In this document: piece after piece, positions 16,396 through 26,457 of the stretch
How the letters are laid out: every line of letters begins with the position of its first letter
Position numbering within the stretch: the first letter of the stretch is position 1
Origin: an uncultured Kiritimatiellota bacterium
GTDB lineage: Bacteria; Verrucomicrobiota; Kiritimatiellia; RFP12; UBA1067
Length of the DNA stretch: 33,513 nucleotides
Assembly: GCA_934621385.1 (NCBI GenBank)
Contig: CAKTUI010000031.1
Span: forward strand, 1-33,513
Direction of reading: 5' to 3'
The notes under the pieces: model-generated
The model's input: the letters and a program-made list of their open reading frames with translations, nothing else
Database searches by the model: none
What the model was told of the DNA's origin: nothing
Translations under genes and position numbers: made by a program

Positions 16396-16412
16396 AGCAA
16401 ACACCGTGCCAA
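16396..16412 (-). promoter_or_regulatory. Sigma-54 (-24/-12) promoter
   Basis: The minus strand reads TTGGCAC-GGTGT-TTGCT, a full match to the sigma-54 consensus TGGCAC-N5-TTGC. The transcript would start near 16385, about 34 bases before the glycine-zipper start codon. The gene just upstream codes for a sigma-54 activator. A 14-bp palindrome CCGCCGCGCGGCGG (16462-16475), about 80 bp upstream of the start point, could be its binding site. Confidence 0.85.
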
Positions 16413-16433
16413 GACGCGGAAACGCACGGAAAT
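16403..16433 (-). repeat. Dispersed TTTCCGTG-type repeat, copy 3, overlapping the sigma-54 promoter
   Basis: The minus strand reads TTTCCGTGCGTTTCCGCGT and runs into the -24 element. The same two blocks occur at 12215-12244 on the plus strand. The repeat may be mobile and may have brought in part of the promoter, or it may be coincidental. Confidence 0.5.
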
Positions 16434-16494
16434 TCCCATGAATCGGCCGTTCCTGCGGCATCCGCCGCGCGGCGGCTGGTCAGTTTCGGAGCAG

Positions 16495-18027
<1,533 letters not shown>

Positions 18028-18032
18028 ATGGA

Positions 18033-19205
18033 CTATAAAAGTTCAGGATAACAACAGGCATACGGTGAGATGCCAATATCACGCGCATAGGCCTCCAACT
18101 TTGAGACCTGCCAACTTCGTCTTCCACTCTTCCATTCTTGTAACTTCTTCCGATGTTCTTTACTGATGGTAAACATAACCCCCAAAACAGACGGAACGCC
18201 CAATAGGGAGCAAAAAACCCCTTCACAATTGTCATGTTCCCAATCCATCATGAAGGGAGAATTCCAGAAATAACGCAGATCAAATGCATTGTCACAAGTG
18301 CAACGGCTAGCGCGTCCAAGCAAATTCGTAATGGCCTTTATGGGGATTTCTTCTACCGAAACTCGTTGAGAGGAAAGCGCAACCAACATCCAAACCGTCT
18401 CTTGCGCAATCTTAATTGAATCCTGACCCTGTTCGTTTGGCCACCCTAAAGCTTCAATCCGTGAAACCAATCGTCGACCTATTTCCACAAATAACAGTGT
18501 CATGTCAGTAACCGAAGTCTGACACTGTTTAAAGTCATTCCTTACCTGAGCAAAGATTGCCCTGCTAAATTTCTTGCCATATGTTGAAATGCACTCATCG
18601 GCAAATCGACGAAGCGTCTCATAAGTATTCTCCAAGTCAATCCGTTCCTTTTCCGCTCGCCGCGTCTCTGCCAACGCTCTTTCTTCAGCGATACGCTTCT
18701 CTTCCTTCGCTTTTTTCCGCGCCGCCTCGCGTTTCTGCGCTTCGACCGCCCGTTGTTCGCGCTCGACAAAAGCCTGCCCAACCGATGCTCCCATCCAACC
18801 AATGAGTTGTGTGCGGAACGCCTTGTATTCGTCTGCCCTGCCGCCACCCAGTTTCCACAGTTCCTCGAATTCCTTCAGGAAGAGGTCGGCGACTTTGGCA
18901 TCGTCAATCTGCCGCGCACACTCCTCGATGAGCGCCATCTTCTCGTCGTCAGTGGCGGACGCAACGGCGCGCAACGTCTGTTCGGCACCATCAGACGGCA
19001 GTTCCAACGACGAGCCCAGCCCGACCAACCGCCGCCGCTCGTCGTCGTCAATCGCATCGTCGTTGGCGACCGCCGCAAAAGCGAGCCCGCCGAAGTATGC
19101 CTCGCGCACATTGCGGTCCGCGCCCAGCTTCACAATCGGATGCCGCGCCTCCTCGGCTTGTTTGTCCGCAACTTTCCTGTCGTTCACTCGTTTTAGCAAT
19201 GACAT
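18033..19205 (-). CDS. TerB-like N-module protein A, coiled-coil linker, unknown C-domain
   Basis: A protein of 390 residues. Residues 1-145 contain a TerB-like helical domain (YFGGLAFAAVANDDAIDDDE with the acidic AxADxxxxxxE pattern), then a charged coiled coil (about 150-205, Glu/Lys/Arg/Ala-rich), then a C-terminal domain of about 185 residues with no known match. TerB-like domains bind metal and act at the membrane in tellurite/stress systems. The first 145 residues are almost identical to those of the next gene upstream, while the C-terminal halves are unrelated. The C-terminal coding DNA is visibly more AT-rich than the N-terminal part. The start at 19205 (MSLLKRVNDRK) has a GGAG site and matches the start of the paralog. 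Confidence 0.85.
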   Translation of the reverse strand: MSLLKRVNDRKVADKQAEEARHPIVKLGADRNVREAYFGGLAFAAVANDDAIDDDERRRLVGLGSSLELPSDGAEQTLRAVASATDDEKMALIEECARQIDDAKVADLFLKEFEELWKLGGGRADEYKAFRTQLIGWMGASVGQAFVEREQRAVEAQKREAARKKAKEEKRIAEERALAETRRAEKERIDLENTYETLRRFADECISTYGKKFSRAIFAQVRNDFKQCQTSVTDMTLLFVEIGRRLVSRIEALGWPNEQGQDSIKIAQETVWMLVALSSQRVSVEEIPIKAITNLLGRASRCTCDNAFDLRYFWNSPFMMDWEHDNCEGVFCSLLGVPSVLGVMFTISKEHRKKLQEWKSGRRSWQVSKLEAYARDIGISPYACCYPELL

Positions 19206-19267
19206 AAAACTCCATCTCCGCTTCGCACGACAAAATACGCTCACTCCATCAGTCGTGTTTGCAGTTT

Positions 19268-20368
19268 CTACAGTCCGGCGCGAAAAGTAAACTCATCAAG
19301 TATATGCCTGTAGATCTCGATGACTGAGTTGCGCGCATCCTTCTCGCCATCTTTGCTTCTCCACTTCCAAGCGAATGACGAAACACTCGCCTCATAAAAT
19401 TCACCCGTCTCAAGATTTCCCTCAAGCTCTTCCCCATCCTCAAGCTCTACCCTATAGGACAGAAACGAAAGAAAACCGCCTCTTGACGAAGATGCCCCTG
19501 AGACTCTATCGGTCACCGAATAACGAGTCCACTTCGTCGTCAGCGCATCAAACAACCGACAGTACGCACGCAGTCGAGTCCACGGGATGGAACTTTCTAT
19601 CTTTACCGTCCGCCAGTCCGAACCTGTCTCATACGGCAACGACGGAATCTGCGCCTTAAATTTCCCTAACTCTTCCTGCGCCTTCGGGAGCAGCAATTTC
19701 AAGACGGTAAGTCCAACATGCTCCGTTAAGCCTGCGTCCCGCATCACCTGACGAATGTCGGCAGGTTTATAGGAACCCGCCTCAACTATCGCGACGAGTT
19801 TGCCCCGTACCTTGTCTAAAAGTGCGTTCTTATTTTCTTGCTCCTTACGACGAGTTTCTTCCTCCGCCTCCTTACGGCGAGCTTCTTCTATGCGCTTTTG
19901 CTTTTCTGCCTTTTTCTGTCTTGCGTCGGATAATGCCTTTTTGACCGTTTCCCCCATCCATGCGACGAGTTGTGTGCGGAACTCCTTGTACTCGTCTGCA
20001 CTGCCGCCGCCCAGTTTCCACAGCTCCTCGAATTCCTTCAGGAAGAGGTCGGCGACTTTGGCATCGTCAATCTGCCGCGCACACTCCTCGATGAGCGCAA
20101 TCTTCTCGTCGTCAGTGGCGGACAAGACTGTGTTCAACGTCTGCGCAACCTCGTCAGACGGCAGCTCCAACGACGAGCCCAGCCCGACCAACCGCCGCCG
20201 CTCGTCGTCGTCAATCGCATCGTCGTTGGCGACCGCCGCAAAAGCGAGCCCGCCGAAATACGCCTCGCGCACATTGCGGTCCGCGCCCAGCTTCACAATC
20301 GGATGCCGCGCCTCCTCGGCCTGTTTTGCCGCGATTTTCCTGTCGTTCACTCGTTTTAGCAATGCCAT
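19268..20368 (-). CDS. TerB-like N-module protein B, coiled-coil linker, different C-domain
   Basis: A protein of 366 residues, paralog of the gene at 18033. The first 145 residues match it almost throughout (MALLKRVNDRKIAAKQAEEA onwards), followed by a shorter coiled coil (about 150-190) and an unrelated C-terminal part of about 180 residues. Near the end is a beta-rich segment (FLSYRVELEDGEELEGNLETGEFYEAS). The start has an AAAGGAGT site. The two genes are 62 bp apart in the same run as the HerA ATPase. A common docking module with swapped effector domains is the simplest reading. The C-domain is not recognised. Confidence 0.85.
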   Translation of the reverse strand: MALLKRVNDRKIAAKQAEEARHPIVKLGADRNVREAYFGGLAFAAVANDDAIDDDERRRLVGLGSSLELPSDEVAQTLNTVLSATDDEKIALIEECARQIDDAKVADLFLKEFEELWKLGGGSADEYKEFRTQLVAWMGETVKKALSDARQKKAEKQKRIEEARRKEAEEETRRKEQENKNALLDKVRGKLVAIVEAGSYKPADIRQVMRDAGLTEHVGLTVLKLLLPKAQEELGKFKAQIPSLPYETGSDWRTVKIESSIPWTRLRAYCRLFDALTTKWTRYSVTDRVSGASSSRGGFLSFLSYRVELEDGEELEGNLETGEFYEASVSSFAWKWRSKDGEKDARNSVIEIYRHILDEFTFRAGL

Positions 20369-20429
20369 ACGTTACTCCTTTTATCTTCGGCCCGTTCCCA
20401 TTGACGTGGCGATTCCATGTCCTTCTCTT

Positions 20430-21152
20430 CTATTGCGCAAGTGCGTAAGTTACACAACCGTTCTCAACGGCAATGACCTTGAATACGACCACGCCCCCCT
20501 CCGCGAAGGCGATTCCCTTGGGCAACGCCGCCATCTTGATCTTGATGAGATCGTCCAAATCCCCCGCTTTCGCGTAATAGCAGCCGCGGGCGGGCGCGAC
20601 AACGGCGATTTGAGCGTTGACAGCATCGCCAACCTTCAGCGCAAGGGCTTTCTTGTCGCCGTAACTGTCGGCGCATGCCGCGGATTCGCTTGCAGGCTTC
20701 CCCGTCCCGGTCGGAAGATTAAACGACAGCGAAGCCTTGACCGCCAAGCGAAGCGGCGGGCAGGAGCCCCCCTCCGAAACCGGAAGCGCACACTCCGCGC
20801 CTTCTTGCATAAGCGTAATCGCCACTTCCGAGAATTCGGGCTCCGAAGCGATCTTCTTCAGCAACTCGACCGTCCAACGGCTGGGCCCCTGCCCTTCCGC
20901 CGTGAAATAAGACGGCAAATCGGCGAATGCATTGGGATCGTCCGAGAGAAAGATCGCGTCGAAGCGAGCATCCGAAGAAACCTGTTCGTCTTCGGCCCAT
21001 TGCCTCCACCTTTCTGCCGAATGCGCGGCATCGAAGGGAACTTCTCGCAGACCGTTGCAAGTCACGCAGTCCAAGTCGCCATCCGAACCCACGCACCATT
21101 GCGAGATCAGGCCTTGATGGACAACGAAAAGCCGCCGTTCCAGATCATTCAT
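20430..21152 (-). CDS. Unknown two-part protein of the HerA run
   Basis: A protein of 240 residues with no signal peptide or membrane helix. The N-terminal half (MNDLERRLFVVHQGLISQWC, the CVTCNG pair, then AAHSAERWRQWAED) is mixed alpha/beta. The C-terminal half is beta-rich (VNAQIAVVAPARGCYYAK ... GGVVVFKVIAVENGCVTYAL) and could be a small barrel. A GAGGAAG site precedes the ATG, 12 bp after the preceding gene. It has the same strand and tight spacing as the ATPase and TerB-like genes, so it probably belongs to the same complex. No family recognised. Confidence 0.75.
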   Translation of the reverse strand: MNDLERRLFVVHQGLISQWCVGSDGDLDCVTCNGLREVPFDAAHSAERWRQWAEDEQVSSDARFDAIFLSDDPNAFADLPSYFTAEGQGPSRWTVELLKKIASEPEFSEVAITLMQEGAECALPVSEGGSCPPLRLAVKASLSFNLPTGTGKPASESAACADSYGDKKALALKVGDAVNAQIAVVAPARGCYYAKAGDLDDLIKIKMAALPKGIAFAEGGVVVFKVIAVENGCVTYALAQ

Positions 21153-21164
21153 GGCTTAACTTCC

Positions 21165-21899
21165 TCAGATGTGGTCACGCATGTCAAATGCAGCCCGCGC
21201 CTCATCAATCTTCCGCTCGACATCCTCAGGCCGCTTGAAAGACTCGCAGATTTCATCAACCGTCTCCTCGACGCCGGCCGTTTCACGCCCTTTCTCCACC
21301 GCATTCCGCACAGTCGTCCAATCGTCCGCCGCAAGGCCACCCTTTGCCAACCCCTCGACGCTCGACATGTCGCGCCCGCCGCTCACCTCCATGGTCCGCG
21401 CCATTCCTTCCGCAAAGGCCTTGACCTGAGGTTCATTCCACTTGCATTGCGCAGCGCCCGCCGCCAGGATGCCCAGCGTCATGGGCGAGATCTTAAATCC
21501 TTTCGACTCACGCAGTTCCTCCATCAGGCCAACGATCCCCGTATAACGGCACGCCAGCTTCTGGTCTGGCGACAAGGCTTCGTATTTTGCCGCATCAAAC
21601 GGATACTCCCTGTCAAGGTACGCCTTGTAGTCGGCAAACGTCTCGAAGTCTTCCGGCTTCATGTCCGCCTCGTTCATCTGACACCCCAACTCGTCGGGAT
21701 TTGACTTTACGCCAAAGGCGGACGCAATTCCCATCACGGCAACGCACGCGATCGCATCCAACGGCGGCGGAATGACTACCGCCAGTATAGGCAGCAGATT
21801 TTTCATCAGCGGCGATGTACACAAGACGCTTGAAATCGCCTTCCCGACCCCCGTTGCGACCTCCTTGACGCCATTCCACAGACTGCTCCAGAATCCCAT
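21165..21899 (-). CDS. Unknown protein with hydrophobic N-terminal region
   Basis: A protein of 244 residues. An amphipathic start (MGFWSSLWNGVKEVATGVGK) leads into a hydrophobic region at about 30-65 (LLPILAVVIPPPLDAIACVAVMGIASAFG). A soluble helical part of about 180 residues follows, with many charged residues. It could insert into or lie on the membrane. The ribosome binding site AAGGAG is 7 bp before the ATG, in a 40-bp AT-rich gap after the ATPase gene. Its place between the ATPase and the TerB-like genes suggests a membrane-linked component. I do not recognise the family. Confidence 0.75.
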   Translation of the reverse strand: MGFWSSLWNGVKEVATGVGKAISSVLCTSPLMKNLLPILAVVIPPPLDAIACVAVMGIASAFGVKSNPDELGCQMNEADMKPEDFETFADYKAYLDREYPFDAAKYEALSPDQKLACRYTGIVGLMEELRESKGFKISPMTLGILAAGAAQCKWNEPQVKAFAEGMARTMEVSGGRDMSSVEGLAKGGLAADDWTTVRNAVEKGRETAGVEETVDEICESFKRPEDVERKIDEARAAFDMRDHI

Positions 21900-21939
21900 T
21901 TGTTTGCTCCTTATTTAGTTGCTTGTTGTTTAGTTGAAA

Positions 21940-24900
21940 TTAATGTGCATAAAGGCATTCACGGCTGTCGCATTTCAAGGTTTTCGTCTTGCACCCCGGA
22001 ATCTCGCGAAAGTTCTCCTTCCGGAAATCGGAGAGGAAGGCGATATAGCGTGGAACGGTTCTCTCGATTGTCTTTGGCACATAGCGCCGCGCAAGAAGGA
22101 TGTGCAAGACGACTTCGTCTGTATGCTTCTCGCACAAATCCAGCAGGACGGGCAGCTTGAGATCATTCACTTTAATGGACTTGTCGGCAATGTCGGCGAA
22201 TTCCCTTTGCACCCCGACAGACGACAAGACATCTGAGACCGCGCTTTCGCCATATCTCTCGCAAAGTCGCGGCACGATGAGCGGATTCCACACCTTCGCG
22301 GGAATTCCGTCACATGAGCGAAACGCCTTTGAAAGCCGCTGCAGACTCTTCGCCTTGGCCTCCAGCTCCGCACCCGTCGGCTCTTTCGCGAAGAGCTGCG
22401 ACATCCCATACACGCCGCGCCGGAAGTCCTTTGCATAAAACGCCAATGCCGCGTCCCGAAGTTTCGCATCTTCGTCGTTTTCCGGCGTGGAGTCCGTGCG
22501 GTACTTCTGCGCAATCTGCACCTGAACGGCCTTCGACCAGTCGCCGTTGAAGACGATGGCACGTCCCGGCACGAGGTTTGAAAGGAATTTCGCCTGATCG
22601 TCATCAAGCCCCATCGTATGCCCCACGGCCTCCTTGTCGTCCTGTGCGAAAAGGCGATGAATGATCTTCGTATTGGTGTTCTTCATGACTTCAGGGGTCA
22701 ATTTGCCCGGAATCTGGTCGGCGATGACAAGCGATTCTCCGTATTTGCGAATTTCTGCCAGCATGTCCGCAAAGGTCTCCGCCGCCTGCTTCTGCGAAGG
22801 GCTGCCGCCGGGTTCGGGCTTTGACAGGAGACGGTGCGCTTCCTCTATCAGCGTGATGTGATGGATCTTTCCGCCTCCCGTCTTGAACTTGTACTTGACC
22901 GCCTGAAGGAGATTCGTCAGCACGAATCCGATAATCAGGGACTTCTGCGCCGCGTTCGGTATCGACTCCAGCTCAAGCACGACCTGTCGATCCAAGAGTT
23001 TCACGAAATCAATGGAACGCGGGCAGTCGAGCATGAAGCCCTTCGAGCCAAGCGTCAACCCCTGAAGCCGCGCGTTGATTGAACCGATGTAGTCCTTCTT
23101 GAGCCGGTCGTCAAAGCCCTGTTCATTGACGACGGTTTCCGTCTTCTTGAGTACGTCGCTCAAGGTCGGGAAGGCGAACACGCCATCCTTGAATGGATCT
23201 TCGTACTGTTCGTTTTCGTTTGTGTCGAGACTCCAGCCATAGTCCTCGTAACAGGCGTAAATCGCCCGTTCAATCAGCTGCGGAATGGCCGCCTCCATCT
23301 CGAACGCGGCAGATATGCTGGCCATCAGCATGTCGACGCGCGCCGTCACGCTTTCACCTGGAATCAGTTCAAACGGATTCAGCCTGAACGGCGCAACCGT
23401 GTCGTCACCCAGCGTAAAGACAAGCAGATTCTTGCATTGCGCACGAATCTCCGCCTTGTCGGCATGGCGAAGGCCACGATACTCCGTCTTGGCGGGCTCG
23501 ATCACCAGGAACGGCCATCCGCTCGAAAGCAGAAGCGTCTGGCAAGTCGTCGTCTTGCCGCTGCCCGTCACGCCCGCGACAAAGACATGCCGGTCAAGAA
23601 GCGACTTCGTCAAGCTGACCATGCTCTTCTCACACTCATTGCCGCTCTTGATGAGCGTTCCCAACGGGACAAGCTGATCTTCGGACAGCATTTCGCCTCC
23701 CCGGCCCTTGGGCTCGGGAACATTCAGGCCGAATTCAACCTCTTCCTTCAAGCGAAGCCCCACGACCTCCTTCTGGGGCAATCCCGCCATCAGCGCAAGT
23801 TCGCGCACGCTCATCCAATTCCCGGAATAGAGAACGGACAGCTGATCCTTGCCAAGTTGCGCAACCGAGTCGTATTCCAGCAACCCGGCCCGTGCATAGG
23901 GCAACCGCATCAAGGCCTCGTCCGTCATGCGTTCATAGGGGATGGAAAAGTTCTCCAGCTGCCGGCATTCGACGTCATCCGGCTCTCGCGACAGGAGAGG
24001 CACCATGTTCGCCATCTCACCGGCGAAAATCGACCGGGCCGCCTGTGAAAGCTTTCGGACGACCTGCGGATTCTCGCCGAGGAGCGTCATGTTGACGACA
24101 TACGCGCCCTTGCCCCGCGCATAGTCAAGACGGGGAATCAAGACCTCGTCAAAATACTTGACCCAGTCCGCCGCCACCTTATTCGTCAAATCGGAATTCA
24201 CCGTCACCGAAGAGCCGTGCTGAACGTCCGAATGGGTGCTCGTCCCCCTGTTTGTACTCTTGCTGTCGGAGTTGGAATCCGAACGCGACTTGCTTCCTCC
24301 TTCGGTTTTGGAGGCCCCGCTCGATCTCGAACCAAGCCGTTTCGTAGAACTGTCACTGCGTGACGTCGTATCCGTGTGGGTGAGGCTGCGGGACTCACTC
24401 GTCCCTTCCGACGTTCCCGTCCCCTGGCTCGTCCCGTCATTCACGCCAAGCTGGACGGACTGCTTCGAGGCCATCGCCAACATCTCATAGGACGTGAAGA
24501 TATCCGCCCGCAAGTCCGAAAGCCGCTCCTGTGAAATGGGTTTCGCCAGGATCATGAAGGCGAATGAATCGCCCTGCATGATATCCACAAGCCTGTCGAT
24601 GCCGCGGAAATCCTGATTCTCCTTGTCTTTCACGCCGCCGGGGACGCCCCCCAAAACGCGGCAGTTCTCGTTCCTCTCAAAGAACCGATGCAAGGCGTTC
24701 CGGACCCCCTGTATCTCGTCGGGATTGAGACGGCGCACGATGCTGCCCCGGAAGTTGCCGACGATGGCGGGCTTGAGGAAGGCCTCGCCGACCTTCAGCA
24801 CCTGGTCGCCTTCCCAATGGGTGGAAATCGTATCGCGGGCAAACCCGAAATAAAACTGGACCTTCCCGTGATCGCCCAAAATCAAGTAGACGAGATTCAT

Positions 24901-25158
24901 CCCTGGAACCGCCATGCATGAAAGGGCGTTCTCAAGGGCCTCCAACTGCGGAGAATCCTCCTCGTAGGTGATTTCCTCGACGCGGTAAAGGATGAGGTCC
25001 TTGCGCGGCAACTCGCTCCCTGCCGACAAGACCTCATACCGATGCGGTCTCTCACGCCGATGGATTACCTCCATCCACGCTCCCAAAGGCTTTTTGGGGT
25101 TCGAAACAATCTCTGACTGACCAATCAAACTTTCATTGACATCCATAACTAAAGCCAT
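21940..25158 (-). CDS. HerA/FtsK-superfamily ATPase with Ser/Thr-rich linker (DUF87-like)
   Basis: An ATPase of 1072 residues. An N-terminal domain of about 230 residues of unknown fold is followed by a Ser/Thr/Gly/Asp-rich linker (about 232-330) and then the HerA-type motor. Walker A is GVTGSGKTTT (about 527-535) and Walker B ITLIEEAHRLL (about 768-778), followed by the ADQIPGKL segment and a C-terminal extension of about 200 residues. HerA-type enzymes are hexameric DNA pumps that usually work with the nuclease NurA. No NurA or other obvious nuclease is encoded here, as in several conflict systems where HerA has another partner. The gene lies 3 bp after a two-helix membrane protein. Only a weak GAG site precedes the ATG. 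Substrate and partner unknown. Confidence 0.92.
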   Translation of the reverse strand: MALVMDVNESLIGQSEIVSNPKKPLGAWMEVIHRRERPHRYEVLSAGSELPRKDLILYRVEEITYEEDSPQLEALENALSCMAVPGMNLVYLILGDHGKVQFYFGFARDTISTHWEGDQVLKVGEAFLKPAIVGNFRGSIVRRLNPDEIQGVRNALHRFFERNENCRVLGGVPGGVKDKENQDFRGIDRLVDIMQGDSFAFMILAKPISQERLSDLRADIFTSYEMLAMASKQSVQLGVNDGTSQGTGTSEGTSESRSLTHTDTTSRSDSSTKRLGSRSSGASKTEGGSKSRSDSNSDSKSTNRGTSTHSDVQHGSSVTVNSDLTNKVAADWVKYFDEVLIPRLDYARGKGAYVVNMTLLGENPQVVRKLSQAARSIFAGEMANMVPLLSREPDDVECRQLENFSIPYERMTDEALMRLPYARAGLLEYDSVAQLGKDQLSVLYSGNWMSVRELALMAGLPQKEVVGLRLKEEVEFGLNVPEPKGRGGEMLSEDQLVPLGTLIKSGNECEKSMVSLTKSLLDRHVFVAGVTGSGKTTTCQTLLLSSGWPFLVIEPAKTEYRGLRHADKAEIRAQCKNLLVFTLGDDTVAPFRLNPFELIPGESVTARVDMLMASISAAFEMEAAIPQLIERAIYACYEDYGWSLDTNENEQYEDPFKDGVFAFPTLSDVLKKTETVVNEQGFDDRLKKDYIGSINARLQGLTLGSKGFMLDCPRSIDFVKLLDRQVVLELESIPNAAQKSLIIGFVLTNLLQAVKYKFKTGGGKIHHITLIEEAHRLLSKPEPGGSPSQKQAAETFADMLAEIRKYGESLVIADQIPGKLTPEVMKNTNTKIIHRLFAQDDKEAVGHTMGLDDDQAKFLSNLVPGRAIVFNGDWSKAVQVQIAQKYRTDSTPENDEDAKLRDAALAFYAKDFRRGVYGMSQLFAKEPTGAELEAKAKSLQRLSKAFRSCDGIPAKVWNPLIVPRLCERYGESAVSDVLSSVGVQREFADIADKSIKVNDLKLPVLLDLCEKHTDEVVLHILLARRYVPKTIERTVPRYIAFLSDFRKENFREIPGCKTKTLKCDSRECLYAH

Positions 25159-25161
25159 TTC

Positions 25162-25377
25162 TCACGAAAGTTTCCGCGCGATGATTCCAATCAGCTTGAC
25201 AATCCAATAAATCGCGACAATCGGCACGATGATCATCAGCGCGGCGGCGAGTAGTCGTGGCAGACACTCCACGATGAACATGATCACAAGGCCAATTGCA
25301 AAAAGGATTCCACCGAAGAACATCAGGTAGAAGAACAGCTTGAGAAGCACGGAAACGCCACGCGCAAAGTCATCCAT
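25162..25377 (-). CDS. Small two-helix membrane protein
   Basis: A protein of 71 residues with two membrane helices (about 11-36 and 42-66) and a basic C-terminus (IARKLS). It lies 3 bp before the HerA-type ATPase gene and 9 bp after another membrane protein gene, so the three are almost certainly co-transcribed. It could anchor the ATPase at the membrane. No family recognised. Confidence 0.8.
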   Translation of the reverse strand: MDDFARGVSVLLKLFFYLMFFGGILFAIGLVIMFIVECLPRLLAAALMIIVPIVAIYWIVKLIGIIARKLS

Positions 25378-25386
25378 CGTTTTTCC

Positions 25387-25983
25387 TCACTTCTGCACCT
25401 GACCCGTTGGCTCATCCACCTCGGGCGCATCCGATGTGGACGACAGACTCTCCTCCTCAATTGGTGCGGAGCTATCCTTGTTCATCTTCTCCTCGCGTCG
25501 ATTTTTCCATTTCCGCCAAGCAAATTTCGACGGAAGGAAAACGAGTCCGTATACCGAACCAATCAGTGCAATGCAGAACCAAATCTGCTCGCCGTGCGAA
25601 CGAATGACCTCCAAAGCCGAGAGCAACAATTCCTGACAACGCATCCATGTCGTTCGCCAGAAACGAATGAATTTCTCCATGTCCCACGCCAGCCACGCGG
25701 CAAAAACGGTGGCAATCCAAATCATCATCAGCATCAACGCCCGCCAGGCCGAGATGAAGAGACGCAGCCACTTCATGGTAAAGAGTGACCGGAACATCCA
25801 AATCGGCAGTTTTACGAATGCGAAGACGATTATGCCACGAATCATCTTCGAGAAGAAATCGCCAATCTTATTGAGAATTCTCGTCAGGAGAAAGTCGTCA
25901 TTCGGAGAGCGACGCACTTCGACGGGCTCAACGACTGTTGCCTCGCTTTCCGCATTCATGGTATTCTTGTCAGTTTCGTTCAT
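25387..25983 (-). CDS. Membrane protein of the HerA run
   Basis: A protein of 198 residues. An acidic N-terminus precedes an amphipathic stretch, then about three hydrophobic segments (about 45-65, 80-102 and 133-150), and an acidic Ser-rich tail. I chose the ATG at 25983; a GTG three codons upstream (25992) is possible, and neither has a good ribosome binding site. It lies 24 bp after the second Cys-motif gene. Its role may be a membrane platform for the ATPase, but this is inference; no family is recognised. Confidence 0.8.
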   Translation of the reverse strand: MNETDKNTMNAESEATVVEPVEVRRSPNDDFLLTRILNKIGDFFSKMIRGIIVFAFVKLPIWMFRSLFTMKWLRLFISAWRALMLMMIWIATVFAAWLAWDMEKFIRFWRTTWMRCQELLLSALEVIRSHGEQIWFCIALIGSVYGLVFLPSKFAWRKWKNRREEKMNKDSSAPIEEESLSSTSDAPEVDEPTGQVQK

Positions 25984-26007
25984 TTTCAACACGCTTATGG
26001 AAGCTTA

Positions 26008-26208
26008 TTAGAGTTTTCCCCATTTCTGCCAGTTTCCACACCGCGCACCCGGCGTGGTCAAAGACCCGACCCGGAAGGAACACGGCTGCCGCGCCGAATC
26101 AACGCGGACGGCCCTCGCGCTCCCAAGCGACACAAGCCGCCGCGAACCCTTCCAGAACTTGCAGGTCGCGCAGGACGGATTCTCAGTTCGTAAAGAGACT
26201 TCACTCAT
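26008..26208 (-). CDS. Small Cys/Trp zinc-ribbon-like protein 2
   Basis: A protein of 66 residues with the pattern CATCKFWKG ... C ... GARCGNWQKW, i.e. CxxCxxW, a middle Cys, and GxCxxWxxW at the C-terminus. Four Cys could bind one zinc ion. The gene 33 bp upstream codes for a paralog with the same frame of Cys and Trp residues but otherwise different sequence. It starts at ATG 26208; the ribosome binding site is weak (GGA). Not a family I can name. Confidence 0.65.
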   Translation of the reverse strand: MSEVSLRTENPSCATCKFWKGSRRLVSLGSARAVRVDSARQPCSFRVGSLTTPGARCGNWQKWGKL

Positions 26209-26241
26209 GATCCGTTGTTTCTCGCACTTTATTGAAGGTTC

Positions 26242-26448
26242 TCACAATCTTTCCCATTTCCGCCAGTGATCGCACCTGCCCATTGCGCTGCGATCGCGAT
26301 TCCAGACAACGCATGCGCTGCCGCCGGGCATGATCCCATCAACGACCACCTGCGGCGGGGCCCCCGCCGCGATGAACTTGACCTGCCGACGCCCGCGCCA
26401 CCATTTGCAGGTCGCGCAGACGTTCCACCGCTCTGGTACGTATGTCAT
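26242..26448 (-). CDS. Small Cys/Trp zinc-ribbon-like protein 1
   Basis: A protein of 68 residues: CATCKWWRG near the N-terminus, CVVW in the middle and MGRCDHWRKWERL at the end, matching the pattern of the next gene. I chose the ATG at 26448 (MTYVPERW) because it gives a length like that of the paralog. The frame is open upstream to 26610, but that part crosses the kinase promoter. No strong ribosome binding site is visible. It is the first gene of the run leading to the HerA-type ATPase and is divergent from the kinase gene. Two 10-bp direct repeats (26458-26477) lie just before the start. Confidence 0.65.
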   Translation of the reverse strand: MTYVPERWNVCATCKWWRGRRQVKFIAAGAPPQVVVDGIMPGGSACVVWNRDRSAMGRCDHWRKWERL

Positions 26449-26457
26449 TTCGCAAAC

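Noticed and set aside
19800..21704. Long plus-strand frame opposite the TerB-like and unknown genes
   Set aside because: Antisense shadow of three genes that each have good ribosome binding sites.
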